Positions 54,067 through 63,582 of a DNA stretch of 64,000 bases are shown here, piece after piece. The position numbers and the translations under genes are program-made. The number at the start of each line of letters is the position of its first letter. The first letter of the stretch is position 1. The DNA lies in the NCBI RefSeq assembly GCF_007676705.1, contig NZ_VEBF01000006.1, forward strand, positions 186,001 through 250,000. The letters are read 5' to 3'. Below the pieces are notes generated by a model that did no database searches, was not told where the DNA came from, and saw only the letters and a program-made list of their open reading frames with translations. The stretch comes from Paenibacillus xylanexedens (GTDB lineage Bacteria; Bacillota; Bacilli; Paenibacillales; Paenibacillaceae).

Positions 54067-54222
54067 CAGATTGACTTGTACCTGGCGTAGATTTTATAGG
54101 CGATATATTGGCTATTTCAGACCTTTCGATGATTTTATTAGTCCGTTATTTTGGCTAGTCCATGCTCCATCTATTTGATCTTCGATATTCCATTCCTGCA
54201 TACAGAAGGAGGCTAATAAAAT

Positions 54223-54873
54223 ATGGACTTTAGCGGGGCCTATGCGTGGCCCAACCTTCGTTTCCTGCTTCAAGGATTCCTGATCACCCTGCAGGTAGCA
54301 GGGCTATCCATTGTATTCAGCTTCGTGCTTGGAACTGTGTTGGGCACGGTGCGGTATACCCGCATCCCTATTCTGTCACAGATTGTGGCAGTGATCGTGG
54401 ATACGATCCGGAATCTGCCGCTACTGCTCATCATTTTCTTCATCCACATCGTACTTCCGCAGCTCGGGATCAAAATGTCCGCCTTCTGGTCCACCGTCGT
54501 TGGACTCAGTCTGTTCGAAGGTGCGATGATCGCCGAGATCGTCCGTAGCGGTCTGAAATCGGTTGAGCGCGGTCAGGTGGAAGCTGCCCGTTCCTCGGGA
54601 CTTAGCTACATGCAGACTCTCGGTGGCATCATCATGCCACAGGCGCTACGCCGCATGTCCCCGCCGATGGTCAGTCAGTTCATCTCACTTCTAAAGGATA
54701 CTTCACTGGCGATCATCATCTCTCTGCCGGAGCTGATGCACAACGTGCAGATCCTTGGCGGTCAAAGTTTTGATTACATTATCCCGGCCCTGCTGCTCGC
54801 AGCCGTATTGTATTTTTTCATCAACTACGCGCTGTCCATTGTCGCAAGGCGACTTGAGGCACGGATGAATTGA
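54223..54873 (+). CDS. glnP: Amino acid ABC transporter permease GlnP
   Basis: At 216 aa it is the second HisM-type permease, with 'DTIRNLPLLLIIFFIHI' and the EAA loop 'RGQVEAARSSGLSYMQTLGGIIMPQALRRMSPP'. SD AAGGAGG precedes the ATG. The 156-bp gap after glnM holds no feature I can name. Last gene of the operon. Confidence 0.9.
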   Translation: MDFSGAYAWPNLRFLLQGFLITLQVAGLSIVFSFVLGTVLGTVRYTRIPILSQIVAVIVDTIRNLPLLLIIFFIHIVLPQLGIKMSAFWSTVVGLSLFEGAMIAEIVRSGLKSVERGQVEAARSSGLSYMQTLGGIIMPQALRRMSPPMVSQFISLLKDTSLAIIISLPELMHNVQILGGQSFDYIIPALLLAAVLYFFINYALSIVARRLEARMN

Positions 54874-54958
54874 TAATCGGAGGGAACAAGGCATGAAAGA
54901 ATACGAAACATGAACGAACATGAAGGAAAGAACCAAATGGATGAAAAGAATGAAAGCG

Positions 54959-55007
54959 CCCCAAAGACTCTAAACCCACCTATGAAGTGGATTTAGAGTC
55001 TTTGGGG
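54959..55007 (+). terminator. Long hairpin after glnP
   Basis: CCCCAAAGACTCTAAA pairs with TTTAGAGTCTTTGGGG across an inner CCAC/GTGG stem. There is no long T tract after it, so termination is likely but not certain. Confidence 0.75.
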
Positions 55008-55030
55008 TTACAATTATGCTCATCAATTCA

Positions 55031-55240
55031 CGAGCTTCCCACCAATTTCTAACGAACTGAGGGAAGCTTATTTAGCCATTTTCGGGACAATTCCAATCTA
55101 ACGAATCGTAGACGCTCTATTCTTCCGATTCACCCCGCTTTTACCCCCTATTACAGGGTTTTGAGCAGAATAGCTTCACTGAGATTCGTTACATTTTTCA
55201 TTTCAGCTTATATCCCCAAATTAGACGTCTCAGGTTCGTT
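55031..55240. repeat. Nested foldback element in the intergenic region
   Basis: Nested inverted repeats: AACGAACTGAG (55051-55061) with CTCAGGTTCGTT (55229-55240); TAACGAATC (55099-55107) with GATTCGTTA (55183-55191); CTATTCT (55117-55123) with AGAATAG (55167-55173). AGCTTCCC/GGGAAGCT also pair near 55032-55068. I see no coding sequence between 55008 and 55323. It looks like a dispersed repeat or a long structured RNA. Confidence 0.55.
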
Positions 55241-55323
55241 AAAACTTACGCCACCGCGAATTAAATAAACACCCACTCCCACTATTAATGATTCGCCCAA
55301 TTCGTCCACAATCAGCTCATCCG

Positions 55324-56679
55324 CTAGATCGCCGCTCCGTTGTGACGTAATTCCGCCTGTAACAGCTCGATCGGCAGTTCCACCGGGTCCAGCTTCATCT
55401 TCACTGTTAGTGCAGCCGCTGTTCCCGCGGCCTCCCCGGTAGCCATACAGCTTGGAGTCAACCTTGTCGTTGCATGCGCCTCATGTGTAGTGGAGATGCA
55501 GCGTCCTGCCGCCAGCAGATTGCGGGTATTGCGAGAGATCAGACAGCGATACGGAATATCGTACGCCCCATCTCCTTCTATAAAGGCAGCCACAACGCCT
55601 TGACCCGAAGGGTCATGAATATCAATCGGATAACCGCTTCTGGCAATCACATCGTCAAACTTTCGTCCTGCAACCACATCAGCCTTGGTCAACGCATAAT
55701 GCCCAATGATTCGTCTCGATTCACGAATACCAATCTGCGGCGCTACTGCCGAGATCGAAGCCCGTTCAAATCCAGGCACATCACGCTGCAAAAACTCAGC
55801 GATCATCAGCACCTGCTTCCGTCCTTCCTGTTCAGCAGAGGTCAGATCCTCGGCATCTGTCGCATCAAGTCCCTGCACCCGGGTACAATTAATCAGCACT
55901 TCGTCCTCTGCCGGTCCGGTAAAAAACAATACCTGATCGCGATTAATTGCCACACCCGCTTTTTTCCACTGGGAGTAGAAGCCGCTCACCCCGGTTAACG
56001 GGATGCTGTCCAGTTCAGCAAAGGGGGTTTTCACATAGAAATCCTCCGGATGCTCCTGCATGTATTGTTTTACTCGTCCAAGGTCCACACCACGCATACG
56101 AAATTTCATGGTCATCGGCTGCGACTGATGATCCCCGTCTCGTCCTTTTGCCACAGAAGCACCCGCAAGATAAGCCAGATCCGCATCCCCGCTTGTATCC
56201 ACAAATACATTCGCATGGAACTCTTTTCGTCCAGACTTGTTTGTCACTCGTACCGCTTCCACCCGATCATCCCCAACAACCACTTCGTCCACAAAGCTGT
56301 GCAGTAACAGCCGGACACCAGCCTCCTGCAACATCTCTGCCGCAACCACCTGAAAGATGGCTGGATGGTACGGTGTGACGGTATGCACAAATCCAACCGT
56401 ATCGCGCAGATGCCCCGGTGAGCCGCCACTTGCCTGCAAACGATCCACAATCTCCTGTGCAATGCCTTTAATGACCTGCTCACCGCGCTCCGTATGGAAA
56501 GTCATCCAGGGATAGACCATAGCAGCGGTTGACATCCCACCTACGAATCCGTATCGCTCCACCAGCACTGTTCGTATACCCTGCCGTCCAGCAGCAATGG
56601 CTGCCGCTATACCCGCAGGGCCTCCTCCCACAATAACGACATCTGCTTCTTCCTTTTTCATGCTCATCCGTTCACGCAA
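55324..56679 (-). CDS. FAD-dependent oxidoreductase (FAD_oxidored family)
   Basis: At 451 aa it has an N-terminal dinucleotide fold VVIVGGGPAGIAAAIAAGRQG with ERYGFVGGMST next, and a C-terminal FAD contact 'RNLLAAGRCISTTHEAHATTRLTPSCMATGEAAG'. These match the PF12831-type oxidoreductases that often sit in carbohydrate-utilisation loci. The start is TTG 56679 with AAGGAGG at 8-nt spacing. It is the last gene after the two permeases. Substrate unknown. Confidence 0.9.
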   Translation of the reverse strand: MRERMSMKKEEADVVIVGGGPAGIAAAIAAGRQGIRTVLVERYGFVGGMSTAAMVYPWMTFHTERGEQVIKGIAQEIVDRLQASGGSPGHLRDTVGFVHTVTPYHPAIFQVVAAEMLQEAGVRLLLHSFVDEVVVGDDRVEAVRVTNKSGRKEFHANVFVDTSGDADLAYLAGASVAKGRDGDHQSQPMTMKFRMRGVDLGRVKQYMQEHPEDFYVKTPFAELDSIPLTGVSGFYSQWKKAGVAINRDQVLFFTGPAEDEVLINCTRVQGLDATDAEDLTSAEQEGRKQVLMIAEFLQRDVPGFERASISAVAPQIGIRESRRIIGHYALTKADVVAGRKFDDVIARSGYPIDIHDPSGQGVVAAFIEGDGAYDIPYRCLISRNTRNLLAAGRCISTTHEAHATTRLTPSCMATGEAAGTAAALTVKMKLDPVELPIELLQAELRHNGAAI

Positions 56680-56720
56680 ATGTTGTCCCTCCTTCCGTTC
56701 TATTGCACCCATTGCAAGGC

Positions 56721-57575
56721 TTACTCTTTCAGTCCCGTCATGGCAACCCCCTCAATGAAGCGCCGTTGTGCCAGGAAAAAGACAATTAACAGTGGCAAGG
56801 TCGCCATGACGGTGGCGCTCATCAGATATTGCCAGGCTGTACCCACTTCATCTGTAAACAGGGATAATCCAAGCGGCAGCGTCATTAGATCACGCGAGTT
56901 AATGAAGATCAACGGATCAAAAAACTCATTCCAGATGGTCACAAACGTGAAAATCGTCAGCGTAGCCATACCCGGCTTGGCAATGGGCAGCATAATTCGC
57001 GCATATATTCGAAAGCGATTGCAGCCGTCGATCATCGCCGCTTCCTCCAGCTCGGTTGGCACGGTAATGAAGAACTGCCGCATTACAAAGATGCCAAATA
57101 CACCGCCCGCGCCAAAGATCGGCAATAATATCAGTGGAAGATGGGTATCAATCCATCCCAGCTGCCGCATGAATAGAAACATCGGAATCGCTGTCACCTC
57201 ATGGGGAATCATCATCGCACTTAGCAGGATGAGAAATACCACATTACGTCCCTTAAACGGAATTTTGGCGAATGCATAACCGGCGAGAGAGGCAAAGAAT
57301 ACTGTTCCTATCACAACCAACGCAGAAATGTAGATACTGTTCCAATAAAAACGGTGAAACGGAATCAATCGAAAGACATCGATGTAGTTCTGAAATCGGA
57401 ATGGTTCCGGTATCCACTGCGGTGGATAGATGAATATACTCTGAGGCTCCTTGAATGACGTCGATATCATCCAGATAAATGGCACAATCATAATGAGCGA
57501 AATCAGAGTCAGCAACAAATACGTCCCAAGAGTACTTCCTATCTTCCGCCCCGAAGGACTAGGCATCGCCTTCAT
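56721..57575 (-). CDS. Carbohydrate ABC transporter permease (CUT1, MalG type)
   Basis: At 284 aa it has six TM helices, with the EAA loop 'VPTELEEAAMIDGCNRFRIYARIMLPIAKPGM'. GAGGTGGG precedes the ATG at 57575. The start overlaps the end of the MalF-type gene by 17 nt. No ATPase gene is in the locus, so a shared MsmX-like ATPase is assumed. Confidence 0.92.
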   Translation of the reverse strand: MKAMPSPSGRKIGSTLGTYLLLTLISLIMIVPFIWMISTSFKEPQSIFIYPPQWIPEPFRFQNYIDVFRLIPFHRFYWNSIYISALVVIGTVFFASLAGYAFAKIPFKGRNVVFLILLSAMMIPHEVTAIPMFLFMRQLGWIDTHLPLILLPIFGAGGVFGIFVMRQFFITVPTELEEAAMIDGCNRFRIYARIMLPIAKPGMATLTIFTFVTIWNEFFDPLIFINSRDLMTLPLGLSLFTDEVGTAWQYLMSATVMATLPLLIVFFLAQRRFIEGVAMTGLKE

Positions 57576-58473
57576 TGAATACCCACCTCTTTCGGAGCTG
57601 CCATTGCAGCAGCGTCAGAATTAGCACGATAAAGAACAGCACATATGCGAGAGCAGAAGCATAGCCGAACTGAAATAATTTGAATGCTTTTTCCCAGATA
57701 TAATAAACCAATACCTTTGTGCTGTTGCTCGGCCCGCCCTGTGTCATCACATAGATCTGCCCGAATACTTTGAGTGAACCAATCACGGTCATGACTACTG
57801 TCAAAAACACTGTTGGCGTGATCATGGGCAACGTGACGTGAAAGAAGGTTCCCCTTTTGCCCGCCCCGTCTAATGTTGCTGCTTCGTACAGTGAACGCGG
57901 TACCTGCTGAATGGCTGCAATGAACAGCACCATATTCAGACCGACATTTTTCAGCACACTTGTCACGATAACCGCTGGCATTGCCAAATCCTGATTGTAA
58001 AGCCAGGCCGGACCCTTGATGCCCAGCATCAACAGAAGCTGATTAATCAATCCCGACTCTGTCGCATACATCAGCTTCCACACGATGGCCCATACGATCA
58101 ACGAGGTCATGACCGGAACAAAGATGGCGGTTCGGAAAATTCCGATGCCCCGCAGATTTCTGGACAATAGCAACGCGAGCAGCAGGGCGAGCACAATATT
58201 AAGCGGCACCAGCCCCGCTGTGAAATAAACCGTATTGGCGAGCACTTTCCAGAACATGGCGTCTGTCATAATATTCCGGTAATTATCCAATCCAATAAAA
58301 TGATGATCCCCCAGCAGCGGCCAATCGGTCAGGCTCATGTATAACGCGAGACCCATGGGAAACAGCAGCAGCAGGGTAAACCCAAGCACCATCGGCGAGA
58401 CAAACAGCCACCCCGCGATCTGGGCCTCTCTGGCGAGCGGCCCCCTTCTTTTTCGCTTGCGTGGATGGGTCAC
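57559..58473 (-). CDS. Carbohydrate ABC transporter permease (CUT1, MalF type)
   Basis: At 304 aa it has six TM helices, with the EAA loop 'VPRSLYEAATLDGAGKRGTFFHVTLPMITPTV'. The start is GTG 58473 behind GGGGGG at 7 nt; the longer in-frame ATG at 58527 lacks an SD. The N-terminus is strongly basic (HPRKRKRRG). Partner of the MalG-type permease downstream. Confidence 0.92.
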   Translation of the reverse strand: MTHPRKRKRRGPLAREAQIAGWLFVSPMVLGFTLLLLFPMGLALYMSLTDWPLLGDHHFIGLDNYRNIMTDAMFWKVLANTVYFTAGLVPLNIVLALLLALLLSRNLRGIGIFRTAIFVPVMTSLIVWAIVWKLMYATESGLINQLLLMLGIKGPAWLYNQDLAMPAVIVTSVLKNVGLNMVLFIAAIQQVPRSLYEAATLDGAGKRGTFFHVTLPMITPTVFLTVVMTVIGSLKVFGQIYVMTQGGPSNSTKVLVYYIWEKAFKLFQFGYASALAYVLFFIVLILTLLQWQLRKRWVFNEGDA

Positions 58474-58556
58474 AATCAGGCCCCCCTTTTTTAGACTTCT
58501 CCCCTGAAGCTGGGGTTGTTCTGGCATCGGAGTCGCAAGTGTAAATATTCTTTAAT

Positions 58557-59270
58557 TCAACTTATATAGTCCGGACGGTTCAGACTGTCCACCACATTGC
58601 GGAATCCATTCACAGCCCTTCGCAACTGTTCCTCCGTGTTGCCTGTCACGACCGCCCCAAGCATGATCGCTTTGACCCCGGTATGGCACAGCACCCGAAC
58701 ATCCTCCGGTACCAGCTTTCGCTGGGAAGGAACTAATACCGGAACCTGGGCTTGTAAGACCAGACGGCGATACTTGAGCACATCCGCGAAGCTCAGCGGT
58801 GTACCATATTCCTTTCCGGGTACAATGGATGCCTCCAGAGCGGTGAAGCCGAAGTGCGCTGCCGATGTTACGAGCGAATCATCATATTCCTCATTGATCG
58901 CAAACGTTGGGTCCAGCCCCAGTTCATCCAACATGAAAGATGGCAAGTGATGTGCATAGATGGAATAGAAATCAAAGCCCATCCCCCCAAGACGCTCCAC
59001 ATCCTCCCTTTGTGCTCCATCTATATTGCCAGAAGGTACGACCCCAAGCGGACCACCAAACTCGCTACGGATCGCCCGAAAAACTTCGGCATACATGTCC
59101 AGTGGACCAAAATGATTCCCGCTGGCGCGATGACCGACATTATAATGCACCTTCAGTGCATCAGCACCCTCTTCCATGGCTACCCGAGCCAAAGCAATAT
59201 CATTCTCAGGCAGACTGACCACCAGCGACAGCGGTTTCCGCTCAAGTAATTCTTTGAATTTGCCCATCAT
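58557..59270 (-). CDS. TIM-barrel-like protein of unknown function in a sugar locus
   Basis: At about 237 aa it is a soluble alpha/beta-barrel-like protein. Segments such as 'LSLVVSLPENDIALARVAMEEGADALKVHYNV', VVPSGNIDGA and 'GVKAIMLGAVVTGNTEEQL' recall phosphate-binding TIM barrels (indole-glycerol-phosphate synthase or NanE-like). No catalytic set can be named. GGAGG precedes tandem ATGs at 59270 and 59267. It sits between the binding-protein gene and the permeases, so it is co-transcribed with uptake and may process the imported sugar. Confidence 0.75.
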   Translation of the reverse strand: MMGKFKELLERKPLSLVVSLPENDIALARVAMEEGADALKVHYNVGHRASGNHFGPLDMYAEVFRAIRSEFGGPLGVVPSGNIDGAQREDVERLGGMGFDFYSIYAHHLPSFMLDELGLDPTFAINEEYDDSLVTSAAHFGFTALEASIVPGKEYGTPLSFADVLKYRRLVLQAQVPVLVPSQRKLVPEDVRVLCHTGVKAIMLGAVVTGNTEEQLRRAVNGFRNVVDSLNRPDYIS

Positions 59271-59297
59271 TCTCACCTCCGGTTTTGATCGAGTTAT

Positions 59298-60593
59298 TCA
59301 GGGTTGCAACACACTTTGGATCTCTTCCTGCATTTGTTTCAGGTTATCCTCAGCTGTCGCTGCCTTTGCAAACAGTCGGTCAAATCCCTGCAATACCGCA
59401 TTGTCGATATCCTGCCAACGGATATGACCGGGAATTAAGCGCGCTTTCGGCATTTCATCAATGACGGCCTGCACAATATGCTCTTTGCTCGGGTTATTCG
59501 GCTGAAGAATGAATGCATCTGAGTTCAGAACAGAGGTACGCGGAGGTACAAAGTAGGTGGCTGTGGCCTGAATCCCCTGCTCACTGGCAAAATACTTCAA
59601 TAGCTTCTTCGTTTCCTCTGGATGTTTGCTGTCGTTGAACATGGCATATCCGGCCTGCCCCAGCATCGGCACACTGCCTTGAGAGCCGGAAGGCATAGGA
59701 GCGATGCTCCATTCAAAATCCGTAATCTCTCTTGCTTTGGAAACATAGCTGTAATTATCAAAGAACATGCCCACATTACCCGCATCAAAGCTGACCTGTT
59801 CGCCCGCCTTCGGGTGTGATTCATCGGTGAACATCATGCGTTCCAGTAATTCAAAGGTCTGTACGCCATAGGCATCGTTCCAGGTGAACGTTGTCATGCC
59901 TTCGTCGAATGGACCGCTTCCATTGGACCAGGAATAGGAGGAGAGCACCGCCCAGGTCTTCCAGTCGCGAAAAAAGTTGGCACCATAGACTCGGTTAGTC
60001 GCATCCTTGCTGGTAATGGCTTTGGCGGACTCTTCGAACTGTTCCCATGTCCATTGTCCTTGGGTGGCAAGTGTGTTTGGATCAGTCAGGCCGACCTTGT
60101 CGAACAGCGTTTTATTGTAGAACATGACCACCGGAGGTGTAGAAAAAGGTAGTCCCAGCAGTTGGTCGCCATCACGAAACAAATCCAATGTGCTTGGAAT
60201 ATAATCATCCAGCTTAAACTGTGCATCATCTTTGAACTCGGATACATCGGCCAGAATGTGGTTGGACTTGAATTGCGGTACCATTCGCTCCGATACCCAG
60301 GCGAGATCGGGAAGAGAGCCTCCGGCGGCAAGCACTGAAATTTTTTGCTGGTATTCTGCAAAAGGTACGGATTCCATCGTTACTTTGATGCCTGGATTTT
60401 CCTTCGTGAAGCCATCGATCAACTTGTTGTATACATCCATATGCGCCTGATTGCCCCACATCATGAACTTCAGCTCGACATCGCCATTCTCCCCGCCTGC
60501 ACTCCCAGATTCACTGCTGGAATTGGAGCTTGTGCACGCGATTGAAGCCATCATCATGAGTACAAGCATCAGTATCAGTCCTGCTTTTTTCAT
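59298..60593 (-). CDS. Carbohydrate-binding lipoprotein (CUT1 SBP)
   Basis: At 431 aa the lipoprotein signal has lipobox ASIAC and a Ser-rich linker, and the SBP_bac_1 fold follows ('FMMWGNQAHMDVYNKLIDGFTKENPGIKVTMESVPFAEYQQKI'). The start is ATG 60593 with AAGGGGG upstream; a longer reading adds an unlikely N-terminus. It is the first transport gene after the two-component pair. Ligand unknown, perhaps linked to pectin fragments given the GH28 gene 8 kb away. Confidence 0.92.
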   Translation of the reverse strand: MKKAGLILMLVLMMMASIACTSSNSSSESGSAGGENGDVELKFMMWGNQAHMDVYNKLIDGFTKENPGIKVTMESVPFAEYQQKISVLAAGGSLPDLAWVSERMVPQFKSNHILADVSEFKDDAQFKLDDYIPSTLDLFRDGDQLLGLPFSTPPVVMFYNKTLFDKVGLTDPNTLATQGQWTWEQFEESAKAITSKDATNRVYGANFFRDWKTWAVLSSYSWSNGSGPFDEGMTTFTWNDAYGVQTFELLERMMFTDESHPKAGEQVSFDAGNVGMFFDNYSYVSKAREITDFEWSIAPMPSGSQGSVPMLGQAGYAMFNDSKHPEETKKLLKYFASEQGIQATATYFVPPRTSVLNSDAFILQPNNPSKEHIVQAVIDEMPKARLIPGHIRWQDIDNAVLQGFDRLFAKAATAEDNLKQMQEEIQSVLQP

Positions 60594-60696
60594 GGAAATC
60601 CCCCTTATGGACGTCGTGGTATACATGTGCAACCAAAGTATAACGAAAGCAGCGTTCCCTCATAAATCACGTCAACTACAGAAATGGTATGGTTTT

Positions 60697-61473
60697 TCAA
60701 GAGATACTGAATCGGTCTCGATATTCTCCTGCGGTCCATCCCACCTGCTGCTTGAACACCAGCATGAAGTGTTTGGGGCTCTGATGCCCGGATAACCGTG
60801 CCACATCATAGATTTTGAGACCCGTGTTGATCAGCAACCACTTGGCCCGCTCCATACGTGCCTCAGTGATGTATTCAGAATAATTGATGCCTATTTCGTT
60901 CTTGAACAACTGGCTTAAATAAGTGGGGTTCAAGTTAACGAGATCTGCTATCGTCTGAAGTCGCAGATCTCCATCGGGATGCTGCTTGATGTGCTCCTTC
61001 ACATCTCGGATAATCTTCCGTGTATCTCCGCCAGCGTGTTCTGCTTTGCCTGATGGCTCAGGGATAGAAAGAGTTGTAATACCGTATCTGCGATCCAGCA
61101 GCAATTGAATCTTTTGTATGCATAATGCCAGTTCATAGCGTTCGATTGGCTTCAACAGGTAGTTCAACACCCCGAACTCCATCGCTCTGCGTGCATATTC
61201 AAACTCGCCGTAGCCGCTAATGATGAGCATTAACAATTCAGGGTACATGTCTCTGGCTTTCGATACCAATGTCAATCCGTCCATTTCGCGCATACGAATA
61301 TCCGTGATTAACACATCCGGCACTTCACACCTCAGAAAATCCAGCGCCTCGGTACCGCTCGACGCTTCGCCCGTTACCTGAAACTGAGAAGACACTTGTA
61401 CAATCAGCTCTCTCAGTCCTTGACGGATGACCGTCTCATCCTCTACAAGCAATACTTTGTACATACGCTTCAT
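60697..61473 (-). CDS. YesN-type response regulator with AraC output
   Basis: At 258 aa it has a receiver domain (DE pair, Asp in VLITDIRMREMDG, Lys in YLLKPI) and a C-terminal AraC HTH ('IADLVNLNPTYLSQLFKNEIGINYSEYITEARMERAK'). ATG 61473 overlaps the kinase stop as ATGA; ATG 61464 has a better SD spacing (AAAGGGG). It probably activates the downstream transport operon, whose SBP gene starts 104 nt further on. Confidence 0.92.
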   Translation of the reverse strand: MKRMYKVLLVEDETVIRQGLRELIVQVSSQFQVTGEASSGTEALDFLRCEVPDVLITDIRMREMDGLTLVSKARDMYPELLMLIISGYGEFEYARRAMEFGVLNYLLKPIERYELALCIQKIQLLLDRRYGITTLSIPEPSGKAEHAGGDTRKIIRDVKEHIKQHPDGDLRLQTIADLVNLNPTYLSQLFKNEIGINYSEYITEARMERAKWLLINTGLKIYDVARLSGHQSPKHFMLVFKQQVGWTAGEYRDRFSIS

Positions 61474-63293
61474 TCCCCTTTCGGTAGAAGTTGAATGGAT
61501 ATCGTGACTACCAGACCCTGCCCGGGACTTCCATCGATGCTTAGGCTGCCGCTTTCTCCATATATGAGGCGAAGCCTTTGGGCGATATTGTTGAGTCCCA
61601 GACTATCACCGGCATGGCAACGTAATGCCTCATGGGCAGGCTGTCTGGAGATGGCTTCGTTTAACTCATCCATCTCTGCCTGAGCCATACCCTTACCGTT
61701 GTCTCGCACGCTAATCAGCAGCTCATGGTCAAATTGCAAGGCAGATACCCAGATCATTCCCCCATCTTCCTGCCCTTCAATGCCATGGTAGACTGCATTC
61801 TCCACCAGCGGTTGCAGCATTAGCTTGGGAATCGAACATTCCGTTACTGCTTCTTCAATGTCATAGATGACCTCTAACTTGCCATCGTAACGTACCTGTT
61901 GAATGCGTACATAGGATTGTACAAAAGCCAGTTCTTCCCCAAGGGGAACCATCCGGTCCACCTTATCAATCGTGTAACGCAAAAGCTTGCCAAGCGCCGT
62001 TACCATGTCCGACACCTCAGCATGCTTCTGGCGAATGGCCATCATGTTAATGGACTCCAGCGTGTTGTATATAAAATGGGGATTCATCTGGCTTTGCAAT
62101 GCTGACAACTCTGCCTCCCGCTCTTGAATGCCCAGCAGAAACACCTCATTGAACAGTCGATGAATCTCTTCCATCATTCGGTTAAAGCCCCGGCTCATCT
62201 GTCCGAATTCATCACTGCTGAAGTGTGCTACCCGCTGGCTGAAATCTCCCTGCTCCACCCGAATCATGTGGTGCTTCAGTCGAATCAGTGGCCGGGTGAT
62301 ACGATAGGATAACAGAACCGCCAGAATCGCTATACCCGCCATACACAACACTGCGAACCATATTGTGAAGGTGAGCATCTCACCCGACTCCTTTTGAATC
62401 ACGGCAATAGGTGTAAGACTGATCACCGAAAGCCCGGAATAGCTGGAATGGTGTTGTACGTAGAGATAGGGCTGCCCATCCAGAACAACTTTTTGGTTTC
62501 CTGCATAGCTTTGAAGCTGTTCATGCATTAGCAACTGGTCGTACGCAGACATTCCTCCGGTTGAGGTCCGTTCGAACAGAAGACGCTGCTTGCTGTCTAC
62601 AATCATCAGGCCTGCATCTTGCTCATAATTCAGATTGGATAACAGTTGGCCGAAGGCCTCCAGACGGATGTCAATCAGAATGTAACCCAATCGCTGGAGC
62701 GTACCCGGATCTCGAAGCACTCTGCCCACTGATATATACGATTCTTGCTGACCGCCCGTGTAATAGCCGGGTTCATGCGGAGGAAGCAGGCGCCATGTCC
62801 CTTCCGAGTCTTCAAGCTCTGCAAACCAGTCATCCTGCCTGCTGTCCCATACTGGCTTGACCGTCAGCGAATCGAGATTGGAGAACAGAATGCCGCTGTT
62901 GCTGATCAGGTGAATCCCCCGAATCTCGGGTCGGTCATAAGCTTGACCAGATGTGTAGAGCTTCATTTTCAGATAATCCTCAGACCTCGCCCATGCACCC
63001 GACCCCATTGAAGCGTTGTATTTGCCCAGAATGCCAAGCACCATCTGATCGTAAAGCGGCAAGAGCGACAACCGCTCAAAGTCCTTCAGCAGCCGATTCA
63101 GATTGGCGTTAATCTGGCGAACCATATCAATGGTGAACTGCTCGGTCTTGCGATCCATCGTCTGCGAGAAATGCTTGTAGTTCATCAATCCCTGCAAACT
63201 TAACGGCAGCAACGTCAGCGCCAGGAACAACAGGAGCAACTTGGTGCGCAGGTTTACGTTTTTTCTGAAAAAAATGCGTACCTTGTCCATCAT
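61470..63293 (-). CDS. YesM-type sensor histidine kinase
   Basis: At 607 aa it has TM1 (about 17-36), an extracytoplasmic dCache-like sensor (about 40-285), TM2 (about 300-322) and HAMP (about 322-375). The His_kinase core SQMNPHFIYNTLESIN carries the phospho-acceptor His, and the ATPase domain has QPLVENAVYHGIE and VRDNGKGM. GGGAGGG precedes the ATG at 63293. Kinase, regulator and sugar transporter together form the usual Paenibacillus YesMN-ABC layout. Confidence 0.93.
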   Translation of the reverse strand: MMDKVRIFFRKNVNLRTKLLLLFLALTLLPLSLQGLMNYKHFSQTMDRKTEQFTIDMVRQINANLNRLLKDFERLSLLPLYDQMVLGILGKYNASMGSGAWARSEDYLKMKLYTSGQAYDRPEIRGIHLISNSGILFSNLDSLTVKPVWDSRQDDWFAELEDSEGTWRLLPPHEPGYYTGGQQESYISVGRVLRDPGTLQRLGYILIDIRLEAFGQLLSNLNYEQDAGLMIVDSKQRLLFERTSTGGMSAYDQLLMHEQLQSYAGNQKVVLDGQPYLYVQHHSSYSGLSVISLTPIAVIQKESGEMLTFTIWFAVLCMAGIAILAVLLSYRITRPLIRLKHHMIRVEQGDFSQRVAHFSSDEFGQMSRGFNRMMEEIHRLFNEVFLLGIQEREAELSALQSQMNPHFIYNTLESINMMAIRQKHAEVSDMVTALGKLLRYTIDKVDRMVPLGEELAFVQSYVRIQQVRYDGKLEVIYDIEEAVTECSIPKLMLQPLVENAVYHGIEGQEDGGMIWVSALQFDHELLISVRDNGKGMAQAEMDELNEAISRQPAHEALRCHAGDSLGLNNIAQRLRLIYGESGSLSIDGSPGQGLVVTISIQLLPKGE

Positions 63294-63458
63294 TTCGGTT
63301 CATCCCTCCCTCTCCCGATCATTGTATGAGCCCCCTTCACAGATAAATCTGGATATATCTGGGGTCATCATATCCAGTTTTAATGATCATTCGCTATCCT
63401 GCCAATCCTGGAATTGGTACGGAATCTCAAGTTGGCCGCATTGGCTTCAGATGAACGC

Positions 63459-63486
63459 AAAAAAGCCGACTGTATCGCTACAGTCG
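63459..63486 (-). terminator. Rho-independent terminator
   Basis: CGACTGTA (63467-63474) and TACAGTCG (63479-63486) pair with a 4-nt loop; a T run follows on the minus strand. It stands about 80 bp after the Spo0E-like gene's own terminator, making a tandem pair. Confidence 0.8.
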
Positions 63487-63552
63487 ACTACGCTATTTCT
63501 ATAAGAACAAATCCGCTGAATTAATCTAGCCAAACAATCGGTTGAATTAGAC

Positions 63553-63582
63553 CAAAAAACCGACTGCATTATGCAATCGGTT
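63553..63582 (-). terminator. Terminator overlapping the end of the Spo0E-like gene
   Basis: AACCGACTGCAT (63558-63569) pairs with ATGCAATCGGTT (63571-63582), and a T run follows on the minus strand. The TAA stop (63569-63571) lies in the loop and upper stem. Confidence 0.75.
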
